This document shows positions 1-8,674 of a stretch of DNA of 64,000 bases, in pieces. The position numbers and the translations under genes were made by a program. Numbering within the stretch: position 1 is the stretch's first letter; every line of letters begins with the position of its first letter. The notes beneath the pieces were generated by a model. It worked only from the letters and a program-made list of their open reading frames with translations, did no database searches and was not told the origin of the DNA. This DNA is from CALMZY01 sp052033915 (lineage in GTDB: Bacteria > Verrucomicrobiota > Kiritimatiellia > CAIQIC01 > JAGNIJ01), in the NCBI GenBank assembly GCA_052033915.1, contig JBPOJF010000017.1, forward strand, positions 1 through 64,000. The letters run 5' to 3'.

Positions 1-2367
1 ACCCGTCTTCGCCGAAAAGTTCTGATACAACAGGTTCCCCGGCCACACGATCGCCAGGCTCTGGCCGTTCGACTGCGCCTGTTCGCTCACTATGAACCCC
101 GCGTTCGATCCACCCGCCCAGGTCCAGTTTGGAAGGCTGTTCGACAGGTAGTAGCAGTTCCCCACCATGCCGTCATCGAACCCGCCGTTGAAAATCGCGC
201 CCGACTGCGTCGTCCCGCCCGTCGAGACCAGGCTCTGGCTCACGTCGTCGAACCACAGCGCTCCGGAGAACGAAGTGGTCGAGCCCAACATGCCGACCAT
301 GGTCCGCGCGCTTACGGCGCCCGACGGGGCCCTCCCCGTCACGGACAGAAGGGTCCAGACTCCCGCCGCGTTCGTGGTCCTGAACCAGGGACTCGGATAG
401 CTGGCCAGAATGTTCGTCCCGGTGGCATCCAGGAACTCCAGCACGACCAATCCATAGGTGTTCGTTCCGCCCGAGAAACGATCCGCGCCGCTCGGCGTGT
501 ACACGTAGGCCGAACTCGCATACGTGTAGCCCTGTGTCGCCGACCAGTTCTGGAGGAGCAACTGTCCCGGATAGTAGATCTTCAGGGAGCGGTTCCCCGA
601 CCGCGTGTACCGGTTGTCCACGTTGCCCGCATTGCCGAAATTCGTCCAGTTGTCGATGGCATCGAAGACCGTGCCGTTCGCCGTGTATTCGAAGCCGGGA
701 TTCCAAAGCGCGCCGCTCTTCGAGTTGGCCCGCACAATGTTGGTCTCGATCAGCGTCAGCCCGTCAAAATAAACCGCCCCGCCAAAGTTCGTGGTGCTGC
801 CCATGACCGCCGTCAACACGCGGCAGGTCACCGAACCGGTCCACGGCGCCGTATTGGTGATGGAGAACTTGTGCCAGGTTCCGGCGGCATAGTTGCTCGT
901 GAAGTGAGGACTTTCAGCCACGGACACGAGGCTGGTGCCGCCCTGATAGGCGGTCGAGTAGAATTCCATGAAGAAAACGCCGTACGCGGAGTTGGACAGA
1001 ACCTGCCCCGCCGGCGAGGACATGTAGCCTTCCAGGATGTAGGTACGGCCCGTCACCGCGGCCGCGCGCTGGGCCGCCATGTTGGCGGGATACGTGACCG
1101 CGAGGGACTGAACCCCGTCATACTTGTAGCTGTCGGTGACGAAGCCGGCGTTGGTTCCTCCGAGCCATTTCCAATAGGGAAGTCCGGACGACAGGTCCAG
1201 ATCGTAGGCATTGCCGGCGGCGCCGTCGTCGAACCCGGGATTGTGCAGCAAGCCGGACATGGTGTCGGACGCGAGAATCGACGTCTGGTTGATATCGTCA
1301 AAGAAGATGGACCCCGAGAAGGAAGAGTCCGAACCCAGAACGGCGCACAAGGTGCGGCCCGTCACGGTACCGGCCGGAGCCACGCCGCTGGCCGATCCGT
1401 GGATCCACACGTTGGTCGCGCTCGTCTTCGTCAGGTGCGCGCTCTCGAACGAATTGCCCAACTGGGCACCCGTGGCGTCGAAGAACTGGAGCAGGATCAC
1501 GCCGTACGCGTTGTTGGTGGTGGTGATGGCATTCGTCTTGATCATGTAGCCGCTGCACACATAGCGCATACCGGCCGTCGCCGCCCACGTTTGAGCCGCC
1601 AGCGTCTCCGAATACCAGATCTGAAGAGAGGTGCGGCCGTTTCGGGCCACGTTCGTCACGACAGCGCCCGCGTCGCCCAGCCCCTGCCAATACGGCACGG
1701 CGGTGAGAGCGGAGAACGGTTGAACTTCGAAATCCGGATTGAACAACGCGCCCGCCCGGGTCGCCGTCGAGGTGTACAGACGCATCTCGTCAAAGTAAAC
1801 GGAACCGGTCACCGTGCCGTCCGCCGGGAAACCGCGAAAGTAGAAACAACTGACCTCCGCCGTCACGGCGCCGGCCGGCGTCAGGCAGGGACCCGTCGTG
1901 TAGCGCGTCCAGTCCGTGGGACCGTTCGCCTGGAAACGAATCGACTCGCAGTTTTCGCCGACCCGTTCTCCGCTGGAATTGAAGAACCGGAAAAGAATGG
2001 TGACATACCCGTTCGTGGGCTTGAAATTGTCGGAGCCGGCCGGCGTTTTCAACCAGCCGTCGGCTTCGTAAACCCGGCCTGCGTTGACCGGCCGCCCCTG
2101 CGCAAGCAAATGGCTGTAGCCGCCGTACGAGACGATCCGCATCACGTTCGACCCCGCGTAAGCGCCGGCCGTCCCGAGCGCCGCGCCGCCCCATTGATCG
2201 CCCGGACTGCTCCAACTGGAAATGCCATTCCATCCAAGAGCCGGATTGGCGATCTCGAATCCGCCGTTCGAGAGCATGTTGACTTGCGCTTGCGTAAGAA
2301 CCGGTCCCATCCACAAAGCAAAGATCAGGAAACCGGCAAGGGGAACGCGACGGCAGATCGTTGACAT
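1..2367 (-). CDS. Secreted repeat protein with five ~170-residue carbohydrate-binding-like units (partial, C-terminus outside window)
   Basis: The frame is open for 789 codons from ATG at 2365-2367 to the window edge with no stop, so the gene is truncated by the window. An AGGAG site lies about 9 bases before the ATG. Residues 1-27 look like a signal peptide (basic start, hydrophobic core, ending TQA). A unit opening with N-G/P-G/D-F-E/D recurs at residues 34, 210, 376, 556 and 727, a spacing of 166-180 residues. Each unit continues with Trp-rich, beta-type sequence and a V/I-Y-F-D-x-M/I-like strand near its end. This pattern resembles CBM4/9/22-like jelly-roll domains of secreted glycan-binding proteins, but the family is inferred from pattern only. 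The role is probably extracellular or cell-surface glycan binding; a catalytic or anchoring domain may lie beyond the edge. It diverges from the GntR/LacI regulator at 2541, which may control it. Confidence 0.8.
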   Translation of the reverse strand, partial: MSTICRRVPLAGFLIFALWMGPVLTQAQVNMLSNGGFEIANPALGWNGISSWSSPGDQWGGAALGTAGAYAGSNVMRIVSYGGYSHLLAQGRPVNAGRVYEADGWLKTPAGSDNFKPTNGYVTILFRFFNSSGERVGENCESIRFQANGPTDWTRYTTGPCLTPAGAVTAEVSCFYFRGFPADGTVTGSVYFDEMRLYTSTATRAGALFNPDFEVQPFSALTAVPYWQGLGDAGAVVTNVARNGRTSLQIWYSETLAAQTWAATAGMRYVCSGYMIKTNAITTTNNAYGVILLQFFDATGAQLGNSFESAHLTKTSATNVWIHGSASGVAPAGTVTGRTLCAVLGSDSSFSGSIFFDDINQTSILASDTMSGLLHNPGFDDGAAGNAYDLDLSSGLPYWKWLGGTNAGFVTDSYKYDGVQSLAVTYPANMAAQRAAAVTGRTYILEGYMSSPAGQVLSNSAYGVFFMEFYSTAYQGGTSLVSVAESPHFTSNYAAGTWHKFSITNTAPWTGSVTCRVLTAVMGSTTNFGGAVYFDGLTLIETNIVRANSKSGALWNPGFEYTANGTVFDAIDNWTNFGNAGNVDNRYTRSGNRSLKIYYPGQLLLQNWSATQGYTYASSAYVYTPSGADRFSGGTNTYGLVVLEFLDATGTNILASYPSPWFRTTNAAGVWTLLSVTGRAPSGAVSARTMVGMLGSTTSFSGALWFDDVSQSLVSTGGTTQSGAIFNGGFDDGMVGNCYYLSNSLPNWTWAGGSNAGFIVSEQAQSNGQSLAIVWPGNLLYQNFSAKTG

Positions 2368-2540
2368 GGTGTATACTCCTTCCGCTGAACTTCAGATCAA
2401 CTCAGGCTGTCCAGGATCAGATAACCATCCAATTAACAAACGTATCATCCTATGCAGGGCCTTAAACAAAGCAAGCTTTTTCCCCCGTTGCCGTGCAAGA
2501 ATCTGCAATAAAGCCGTTGCGCCCGTAGTTGCCATCCAGT

Positions 2541-3731
2541 ATGCAGATAGTTGAACCTGAAAAACGGACTGTAAAAATGCCCATTGGATACGACAAACGT
2601 AAACTCCCGAGGCTTTCCCGGGACAAGCGGAACCGGGAGTTCCTGTACCGACAGCTTGCCGGAATCCTGGAAAAGGAGATTGGCGCCGGAAAGTACAAGC
2701 CCGGCGAGCGACTTCCTTCCATGGACGACCTGGCGGCGCTGTACGCGGTCAACAAGGTCACGGTCCGCAGGGCTCTTTCCGATCTGAGCGCGGCGGGCTT
2801 GATCTACTCCGTTCCCGCCCAAGGGACCTACGTGTCGGACCCGCCCCGTCCCACCCACTATGACGGGCCGCGCGGCAAAACGCTGACGGTGGGCCTGGTT
2901 TCGTTCCTGATGGTGCCCGGCAACACCGGCCTCTACCATATGGAAATCATCCAGAACATCCGCGAGGAGTTGAGCAAACTCCAGGCCAATTTCCTGATCC
3001 TGCCGGTTCGAAACGTGGAACCGCAGTACAAGATTCTCGATCAGATGGCGCAGGCGAATGTGGATGCGGCGATCTATCTCGGGATGTTCGATCCTGCCTC
3101 CCTGCGCCTCATGCTCGAAAAAGGGCCGACGCCGGTCCTCGTCGATTATTCGATACGCGGCGTCCAGGTGGATACCGTCGTTCTCGACAACAAGGGCGGC
3201 GCCTGCCAGGCGATGGAACACCTGATCTCCCTCGGACACCGGAAGATCGCCGTCATTCCCGGCCAGCCCAATCAGGTCGCCACAAAAGATCGCCTGGACG
3301 GCGTATACGAGGCGCTCGACACCGCGGGAATCGCGCGCGACAGCGTGCGAATTTTCCAAGGCGATTTCCAGCGCGAGGGCGGCTATGCCGCCATGGCCGA
3401 AATCATCAAGAGCGGAGATCTGCCGACGGCCATATTCTGCTTCAACGACGAGATGGCCGCCGGCGTCCTGCAGGCGCTGCACGCCCTCTCCTCCATCAAA
3501 GTCCCGCAGGACATGTCCATCATCGGCTTCGACGACACCGCGTGGGCGATGGCCACCCAGCCGCCGCTGACGACCGTCCAGGTTCCCAAGAGCATGATGG
3601 GGCGCCTGACCGTTCAACGGATCCTTACCCGGCGCGAAAATCGCGAACCGCCGACCACCACGGTGCTGTCCACGCAGCTCGTGTTGCGCGGGTCCACGGC
3701 CCCCCTGGCGACGGACGCGACTCGCCGCTGA
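2541..3731 (+). CDS. GntR-type winged-helix regulator with LacI/periplasmic-binding-protein-like sensor domain
   Basis: Residues about 32-100 form a GntR winged helix (YRQLAGILEKEIGAGKYKPG, RLPSMDDLA, VTVRRALSDL, then QGTYV in the wing). Residues about 115-390 form a PBP1/LacI-like effector domain (GLVSFLM, HLISLGHRKIAVI, FCFNDEMAAGVLQAL, IIGFDDTAWA). This hybrid fold replaces the usual LacI helix-turn-helix and typically senses a sugar. The start is uncertain: TTG 2529, ATG 2541 and ATG 2577 share the frame and none has a clear Shine-Dalgarno site; all precede the DNA-binding domain. The gene diverges from the secreted repeat protein across about 170 bp, so local control of that gene is a reasonable inference. 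The ligand is unknown. Confidence 0.88.
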   Translation: MQIVEPEKRTVKMPIGYDKRKLPRLSRDKRNREFLYRQLAGILEKEIGAGKYKPGERLPSMDDLAALYAVNKVTVRRALSDLSAAGLIYSVPAQGTYVSDPPRPTHYDGPRGKTLTVGLVSFLMVPGNTGLYHMEIIQNIREELSKLQANFLILPVRNVEPQYKILDQMAQANVDAAIYLGMFDPASLRLMLEKGPTPVLVDYSIRGVQVDTVVLDNKGGACQAMEHLISLGHRKIAVIPGQPNQVATKDRLDGVYEALDTAGIARDSVRIFQGDFQREGGYAAMAEIIKSGDLPTAIFCFNDEMAAGVLQALHALSSIKVPQDMSIIGFDDTAWAMATQPPLTTVQVPKSMMGRLTVQRILTRRENREPPTTTVLSTQLVLRGSTAPLATDATRR

Positions 3732-3739
3732 CGGTCCCG

Positions 3740-4261
3740 TCAGGAACTGAACTCCCCCGCAGAGAGAGCGCGATACGCCTGAAGCGTGTTCCGATCGAAA
3801 CAGACAAAAACCACCTTCTCGATGGCCGGATGTTCCGAAAGAAACGCCTTCGTCTCCCTCAAGGCAATCCGCGCCGCCCGCTGCGGCGGGAATCCATACG
3901 CTCCCGTGCTGATGGCGGGGAAAGCGATGCTCTTGATTCCGCGCTCCACCGCAAGCCGAAAACAGTTCCGGTAACAGTCGGCCAGCAAACCGTCCTCGTT
4001 GCGCGCGCCCCCGCTCCACACGGGCCCGACCGTGTGAATCACGTGCCGGGCCGGCAACCGGTAGCCGCGCGTGATTTTCGCCTCGCCCGCGGCACAGCCC
4101 TGAAGCCCCCGGCACTCGTTCAGCAGATCCGGACCGGCCGCGCGGTGAATCGCGCCATCCACGCCCCCACCGCCCAGCAGCGTGCTGTTCGCCGCGTTCA
4201 CAATGGCGTCCACCGCCACCCGGGTAATATCCCCTTCGATAATCTCGATGCGCTCGTCCAT
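3740..4261 (-). CDS. Macrodomain protein, probable O-acetyl-ADP-ribose / ADP-ribosyl hydrolase (MacroD/YmdB type)
   Basis: The 173-residue protein is a single macrodomain of usual length. It shows the MacroD-type signature: VNAANSTLLGGGGVDGAIH at 21-39 (the catalytic Asn/Asp loop binding the distal ribose), HTVGPVW at 76-82 and the phosphate loop AISTGAYGFP at 116-125. Family members hydrolyse O-acetyl-ADP-ribose or remove ADP-ribose from acidic residues and act in the cytosol. The gene is convergent with the GntR/LacI regulator (8 bases between stops). A terminator at 4275-4318 separates it from the TPR gene upstream, so it is probably a single-gene transcript. Confidence 0.92.
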   Translation of the reverse strand: MDERIEIIEGDITRVAVDAIVNAANSTLLGGGGVDGAIHRAAGPDLLNECRGLQGCAAGEAKITRGYRLPARHVIHTVGPVWSGGARNEDGLLADCYRNCFRLAVERGIKSIAFPAISTGAYGFPPQRAARIALRETKAFLSEHPAIEKVVFVCFDRNTLQAYRALSAGEFSS

Positions 4262-4274
4262 GGCCCTGTCCGTG

Positions 4275-4318
4275 AAAAAAGCCCGTACTTGTTTCCATGT
4301 CCGGAATCAAGCACGGGC
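4275..4318 (-). terminator. Rho-independent terminator after the TPR gene
   Basis: On the minus strand an 11-bp stem with one mismatch (GCCCGTGCTTG pairing with CAAGTACGGGC) encloses a 16-base loop and is followed by TTTTTT. It lies between the stop of the TPR gene (4340) and the start of the macrodomain gene (4261). Confidence 0.75.
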
Positions 4319-4339
4319 CCTACCCGGGTTTTCCCACCC

Positions 4340-4720
4340 TCATCCTTTAACGCGTTTCAACAAGGACTGAAATTGCGGATCGTCATGGAGCGACTCCAGG
4401 TCGCTGTCCCGGCTCATCCACTCGACATCCTTGTACCCCAGTTCAACCGCCTTGGTCAGAGCCGAAAGCGCGTCCGCCTTTCTATCGGTCAGCGCGTAAC
4501 TGCACCCAAGGTTGTACCAAGCGATCGCCTCGCGGGGACAGATCTGTGTGAGTTCAAGATCGGTCTTCAGGCCTTCTTCGTACCGCCCCGTCCGGGTGTA
4601 GAGTTCACCCAGCGTTTCGAGAATCATTCGGTTCGGCGCGATTCGTTTCCGAACCGACTCGAGGAACTCGATTTCAACCCTCTCGCCTCGATTCGCCGCC
4701 CGTTTAAGACGCGTGCCCAT
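4340..4720 (-). CDS. Small tetratricopeptide-repeat (TPR) protein
   Basis: About 126 residues from ATG 4720; a TTG at 4756 would add 12 residues. The sequence has TPR helices: LETLGELYTRTGRYEEGLK, then AWYNLGCSYALTDRKADAL and LTKAVELGYKDVEW, and ends in the DSDLESLHDDPQFQSLL pattern common at the C-terminus of short bacterial TPR proteins. It has no signal peptide or membrane segment. It probably mediates protein-protein contact in the cytosol; the partner is unknown. Hairpins with U-tracts on both sides make it a separate transcription unit. Confidence 0.8.
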   Translation of the reverse strand: MGTRLKRAANRGERVEIEFLESVRKRIAPNRMILETLGELYTRTGRYEEGLKTDLELTQICPREAIAWYNLGCSYALTDRKADALSALTKAVELGYKDVEWMSRDSDLESLHDDPQFQSLLKRVKG

Positions 4721-4766
4721 ATGGATCAAACCTGCGCTTACTATACGAGAACTCAACCACCCTGTT

Positions 4767-4804
4767 AAAAACCGGACCGGCGAGACATGAACCCGCCGGC
4801 CCGG
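4767..4804 (-). terminator. Rho-independent terminator after the CsgG-like gene
   Basis: On the minus strand an 11-bp GC-rich stem (CCGGGCCGGCG with CGCCGGTCCGG, one G-U pair) has an 11-base loop and is followed by TTTTT. It lies 18 bases beyond the stop of the CsgG-like gene. Confidence 0.8.
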
Positions 4805-4822
4805 AAAAAAACGCCTTCTTCC

Positions 4823-5806
4823 CTATTGAGCCTTGACCACCGTACCCGCCGGAGGGTTCTTCTCCCCCTCCGTCACGTCACAGTACGAAACCTTCTCGGT
4901 CACCTTGGCCACCTTGATCCTGCCGATCACACGGCCCTCTTCATGGCCGAGGATCTCGCCCGTGTCCGGATCGGTCAGCAGTTCGCCCTGCGTCGACAGC
5001 ACCAGTTCCTGCCCGGATTCCATTCCGAACTCGGAACCGCGATTGACGAGAACCTGGCCGTTGTTGGACACCTTGATCACGCTGCCTTCGAACGGGAACT
5101 GTTCCATCTTCTTCGCGATGAACTCCGCCGCCTTGTTGATGCAGTCCTGCGCGGCCTGTCCAAGCGGCGTCTTTTTGAATCCGCCCAGATCCGTGTTCAG
5201 CCCGCCCTTGGATATGCCGACGTTGAGCCCGAGATTTCCGGCTTTGCCCGTGATGCTTTCCTTGGCAACCATCTCGCCCGTCGTCGTATCGATGAGCTTC
5301 ACGATCACCGTGACTTGCGCGTCCGATTTTCCGCCGCCCAGGCTGATGCCTTTGAAACTGATGCCTGCATTCCCGCCCGACTGCTTCTCGTCAACGGTCG
5401 TCACCGCGCCCGTTGCGATGTATCGCGCCGAACGAATCAGACCCGTCTTCGCGACCTTGCTCGCCTTGGCCGTACGCCCGCTCGCCGCAAGATCCTGTTC
5501 GGCGATCACATCCTTCAACTTTTCGCGCTCGACGATGACGAAACGGCCCGTGTCGAACAGGGCGGATTCGAGCATGATCGAAAGGTTATTGCCGATCTCC
5601 CACTGGCCCGACCATCCAGACTGGTTCTCGAAATCCTTGCACCCGATCGCCTGCTTGAGGCCCTTGTACTCGCCCAGATTCATCTTCGCGTTTGACGACT
5701 CGGTCGCCGTCGTCGCCGTCTTCCCCCAGAGCGCCGAGGCATTCTGGACCGACAACCCCGCGATGACCGCACACACAACCGACAACCCCAGGAAACGTTT
5801 TCTCAT
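4823..5806 (-). CDS. CsgG/HfaB-family exported protein
   Basis: The 327-residue protein has an N-terminal signal peptide (residues 1-25, ending NASA) without a clear lipobox. The body matches the CsgG/HfaB fold: a short strand leading to N-N-L-S-I-M-L-E-S-A-L, then the hallmark GRFVIVEREKLKDVIAEQDL, followed by GLIRSARYIATGAVT and strand segments VTVIVKLIDTTTGEMV. The C-terminal 90 residues (FEGSVIKVSNNGQVLVNRG...GRIKVAKVTEK) form an added beta domain seen in CsgG-like proteins of many phyla. CsgG itself is the curli secretion pore; no other curli gene is present here, so a general envelope role is as likely. Upstream is a ~240-bp divergent gap to the M50 protease. Confidence 0.85.
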   Translation of the reverse strand: MRKRFLGLSVVCAVIAGLSVQNASALWGKTATTATESSNAKMNLGEYKGLKQAIGCKDFENQSGWSGQWEIGNNLSIMLESALFDTGRFVIVEREKLKDVIAEQDLAASGRTAKASKVAKTGLIRSARYIATGAVTTVDEKQSGGNAGISFKGISLGGGKSDAQVTVIVKLIDTTTGEMVAKESITGKAGNLGLNVGISKGGLNTDLGGFKKTPLGQAAQDCINKAAEFIAKKMEQFPFEGSVIKVSNNGQVLVNRGSEFGMESGQELVLSTQGELLTDPDTGEILGHEEGRVIGRIKVAKVTEKVSYCDVTEGEKNPPAGTVVKAQ

Positions 5807-6046
5807 CTTGCCCTCTCCTTCACTTGTAATCCGTGTTCAGACGCGGCACAATAACGGCCGAAAGACTAGCTGAAGCGGCAGGGAAATCAAGCGGCGAAAA
5901 GCTGTTCCGACCGCAAAACAGAGGAAGGGATCACCCCGGATTACGGATTCGGCCCGGCCGCGGAGAAGTGCGCCCGCCGACGGCGGAATGCTGCAATCTC
6001 GGTTCTGCGGGTTGAATATACGCGGCGATGAGGGTATGAGATCATC

Positions 6047-6892
6047 ATGGGATCGTTTCAAATAGCCAGAGTGTTCGGCATTCCGATTCGTGTGCACATC
6101 ACACTCCTGATTGTGCTGCCGCTGATCGGACTCGATTACGCGCAGGCCATGGGAGACCGGTCGCTCTTCTGGGGGTTATTTACCGCCGTCGGGCTCTTCG
6201 CCAGCGTCGCCCTTCACGAGCTCGGCCACTCCATCGCGGCCATCCGCAAAGGTTGTCGCCCGCGCGATATTCTCCTGCTGCCCATCGGAGGCGTGGCCCG
6301 GATGGACCGCATGCCCACGCGGCCTGCGGATGAGTTTCAAGTGGCCATTGCGGGGCCGGCCGTCAGCCTGTTGCTGGCCCTCGTCGGCTGGGGCGCCGGG
6401 AGCCTGCTCGCAAGTCTCGGCATGTTGCGCCCCGCCCTCGCCCTCTCGCTGCTCGGGGCGGTGAACTTCATGCTCGCGCTGTTCAATCTGCTGCCGTCCT
6501 TCCCCATGGACGGCGGCCGCATTTTCCGGGCGTGGCTGACGCCGCGGATGGGGCGCCTGACGGCCACCCGGATCGCCGCCAAGGCAGGCCGGTTCATGGC
6601 CGTCGTGTTCGGAATCGTCGGGTTCCTGAAGATCAACATCTTCCTGATCCTCATCGCGATCTTCATCTACCAGGCGGCCGGCGCGGAATACCGGATGGTG
6701 CGAATGCAGGAAGCGTCGCGGGGAGGAGCGTTCGACCCATGGATGCGCCCGCAGGAGCCGTGGACATACGCAGACGGCGAAATCCAGGTCGGCCCGCCCC
6801 CGTTCCGCAGCGGCGGAACCTCCCGCATCTTCGTCAAACCGCTCCGCGCCCAGCACGACCTCTTCGACGATCTGTTCGAGAAATGGCGCTGA
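6047..6892 (+). CDS. M50-family site-2-protease-like zinc metalloprotease
   Basis: The 281-residue multi-pass membrane protein carries both zinc/catalytic motifs of the S2P family: HELGH at residues 57-61 and NLLPSFPMDGGR at 147-158 with the third zinc ligand Asp155. The opening (GIPIRVHITLLIVLPLI) is typical of the SpoIVFB/Rip3-like branch. No PDZ or CBS domain is present; the last 60 residues are soluble. Members cut membrane-anchored regulators or signal peptides inside the bilayer. No candidate substrate lies next to it. It is convergent with serA. Confidence 0.9.
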   Translation: MGSFQIARVFGIPIRVHITLLIVLPLIGLDYAQAMGDRSLFWGLFTAVGLFASVALHELGHSIAAIRKGCRPRDILLLPIGGVARMDRMPTRPADEFQVAIAGPAVSLLLALVGWGAGSLLASLGMLRPALALSLLGAVNFMLALFNLLPSFPMDGGRIFRAWLTPRMGRLTATRIAAKAGRFMAVVFGIVGFLKINIFLILIAIFIYQAAGAEYRMVRMQEASRGGAFDPWMRPQEPWTYADGEIQVGPPPFRSGGTSRIFVKPLRAQHDLFDDLFEKWR

Positions 6893-6894
6893 AG

Positions 6895-6945
6895 AAAGGG
6901 TGGATGGAGGGCGGCGTTTCGGCCATCCCCCATCAACCCCTTTGT
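6895..6945. terminator. Possible bidirectional terminator between M50 gene and serA
   Basis: The 54-base gap between two convergent stops holds an imperfect inverted repeat (AAAGGGTGGATGG against CCATCAACCCCTTT), which would end in U-runs on both strands. The pairing is imperfect. Confidence 0.4.
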
Positions 6946-6946
6946 C

Positions 6947-8527
6947 TCACAGTTCCGCGTAGAACGCGTTCAGGGCCTCGATGTCCTTCGCGACGGCCTG
7001 GATCACATCGTCCCCGACGGCCTTGTTGACCTTCAGGATCGCGATGGACTTCTCGCCCTTCGAATCGTGGGGGTTCCGGATATCGTCGATGTTGACGCCG
7101 GCCTTCGCCAGCGCCCCGCCGATGCGCCCGAGAATGCCGGGCCGGTCCTTGTAGACAAATACGACCGTGTGCCCCTTGGGCTCGAAGTACAACTTGTGGA
7201 AGTCGTTGATGCGGGAGATCATGATCATGCCCTCGGTCACGGTGCCGCGCACGCTCGCGCTGTGCAGCACGCCCGCGTCCACCCCGCCGATCAGATCCAC
7301 CGTAATCGAGTTCCCGTAGCCCTTCTTCTCGTCGGTCTCGCGGTTGCTGCATTTCACGCCCATGTCCTTGAGGAACGCGCGCGCCGCCTTCGCGTCGGAC
7401 GAGCGGTCGAACGCATCGCTCAACGCCGCGGTCACCGGGACCATCAGCCAATCCGCGAACGGCTTGAGCTTCCCGTAGAAACTCGTTTCCACCTGCTTCA
7501 GCTTCGTGTCCATGCCGACAACCCGCCGGCACAGTTTGGTGAGCAGGAACGCAAGTTCGCCGTAGGCCGCGTCCAGCCCCTCGGGGATGTCGCGGTTGAC
7601 GATGTAGCTCGTGATGCCCTTCTCGTCGAACTCGATCAGTTCCTCGGCGGCCCTCTTCGCGGCCATCCAATTCGCCTCGTGCGTATTCGCGCCGAGATGC
7701 GGAACCATGATGTCGGCGATATCCATGACCGTCTTCGGCCCCGGCTCGTCCTTGGGATAGACGTCGTTCAGGAACCGGATGCCCTTCTCCGCCTTCAGCG
7801 CGCGCAAGTCCGCCTCGTTGACGACGCCGGCGCGGGCGCAGTTGACCAGCGTGGCGCCCTTCTTCATCTTCGAGAGAAGCGCGGCGTTGACCAGCCCTTT
7901 CGTCTCGCTGTTCTCCGGGATGTGTAGCGTGATATAATCGCACTTCTCGAACAGCGTCGGCAGGGTAACCAGTTGAACGCCCATCTGCCGCGCGCGTTCC
8001 TCGGAAATGATCGGGTCGTAGCCGAGGAGGGTCATTTCAAAACCGCTCAGACGTTTGGCGACGAGCCTGCCGATGTAGCCGAGGCCGACGATCCCGATCG
8101 TCTTGCCGGTGATCTCGCGGCCCATGAACCTGCCCTTCTCCCAGTCGCCCTTGCGGCAGGAGGGATCGGCCTCCACGAGGTGGCGCGCGTCGGCGAGCAT
8201 GAGCGCGACGACTTCCTCGGCCACGGCGTTCGCGTTCGCGCCGGGCGTCGTCATGACGTCGACGCCTTTTTTGCGGGCGTACTTCGTGTCGATCGTGTTG
8301 TAGCCGGACCCGGCGCGCATCACGACCTTCAGCTTCGGCAATGCGTCGATGATTTCCTTGGTGACCTTCTCGCTGCGGACGATCAGCGCATACGCATCCG
8401 GATGCTGTTTGGCCAGCGCAGCGAGGTCGGTTTTCTCCTCCTGTACAACGGTGTAATTGCCGTTCTTTTCCAGAAGTTCGCGGGCGACTTGATCCAGCTT
8501 GGTGGGAATGAGAATTTTCTTCTTCAT
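6947..8527 (-). CDS. serA: D-3-phosphoglycerate dehydrogenase
   Basis: The 526-residue protein oxidises 3-phosphoglycerate with NAD+ in the first step of serine synthesis. Its length and layout match the long bacterial SerA form. It has a substrate-binding part, a Rossmann domain with GLGYIG at 148-153, catalytic Arg232 (NCARAGVV) and His277 (VPHLGANTHEA), an intervening domain, and a C-terminal ACT domain from about 447 (VVFVYKDRPGILGRIGGALA) that usually binds serine for feedback control. Start: ATG at 8525-8527 with GGAGGT-like bases upstream. It diverges from the bamD-like gene. Confidence 0.95.
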   Translation of the reverse strand: MKKKILIPTKLDQVARELLEKNGNYTVVQEEKTDLAALAKQHPDAYALIVRSEKVTKEIIDALPKLKVVMRAGSGYNTIDTKYARKKGVDVMTTPGANANAVAEEVVALMLADARHLVEADPSCRKGDWEKGRFMGREITGKTIGIVGLGYIGRLVAKRLSGFEMTLLGYDPIISEERARQMGVQLVTLPTLFEKCDYITLHIPENSETKGLVNAALLSKMKKGATLVNCARAGVVNEADLRALKAEKGIRFLNDVYPKDEPGPKTVMDIADIMVPHLGANTHEANWMAAKRAAEELIEFDEKGITSYIVNRDIPEGLDAAYGELAFLLTKLCRRVVGMDTKLKQVETSFYGKLKPFADWLMVPVTAALSDAFDRSSDAKAARAFLKDMGVKCSNRETDEKKGYGNSITVDLIGGVDAGVLHSASVRGTVTEGMIMISRINDFHKLYFEPKGHTVVFVYKDRPGILGRIGGALAKAGVNIDDIRNPHDSKGEKSIAILKVNKAVGDDVIQAVAKDIEALNAFYAEL

Positions 8528-8674
8528 CGTTTACCTCCGTGTCATATCGGTTGGTTTCCTGACAAATTTGGGCGAGGACTGTACTACCGACCTTTTGTCC
8601 GTGCAAGCATGAACAAGATGCCCGTTCCCAGCGTGCGCCCTTTTCCCGCTTGACCCTCCCCCGACCCCTTCTTA

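Noticed and set aside
871..2364. Long + strand open frame of about 497 codons opposite the secreted repeat protein
   Set aside because: It is Arg/His/Gly-rich without domain character and lies antisense to a frame with signal peptide, ribosome-binding site and repeat units. It is a GC-driven shadow frame.
2445..4310. 621-codon minus-strand open frame across the GntR/LacI gene and macrodomain gene
   Set aside because: It is in a different frame from the macrodomain protein and antisense to the regulator; no protein features.
4823..5806. CsgG-like gene as evidence for a curli system
   Set aside because: No CsgA, CsgB, CsgE or CsgF-like genes are near, and CsgG/HfaB proteins are widespread in other envelope roles.
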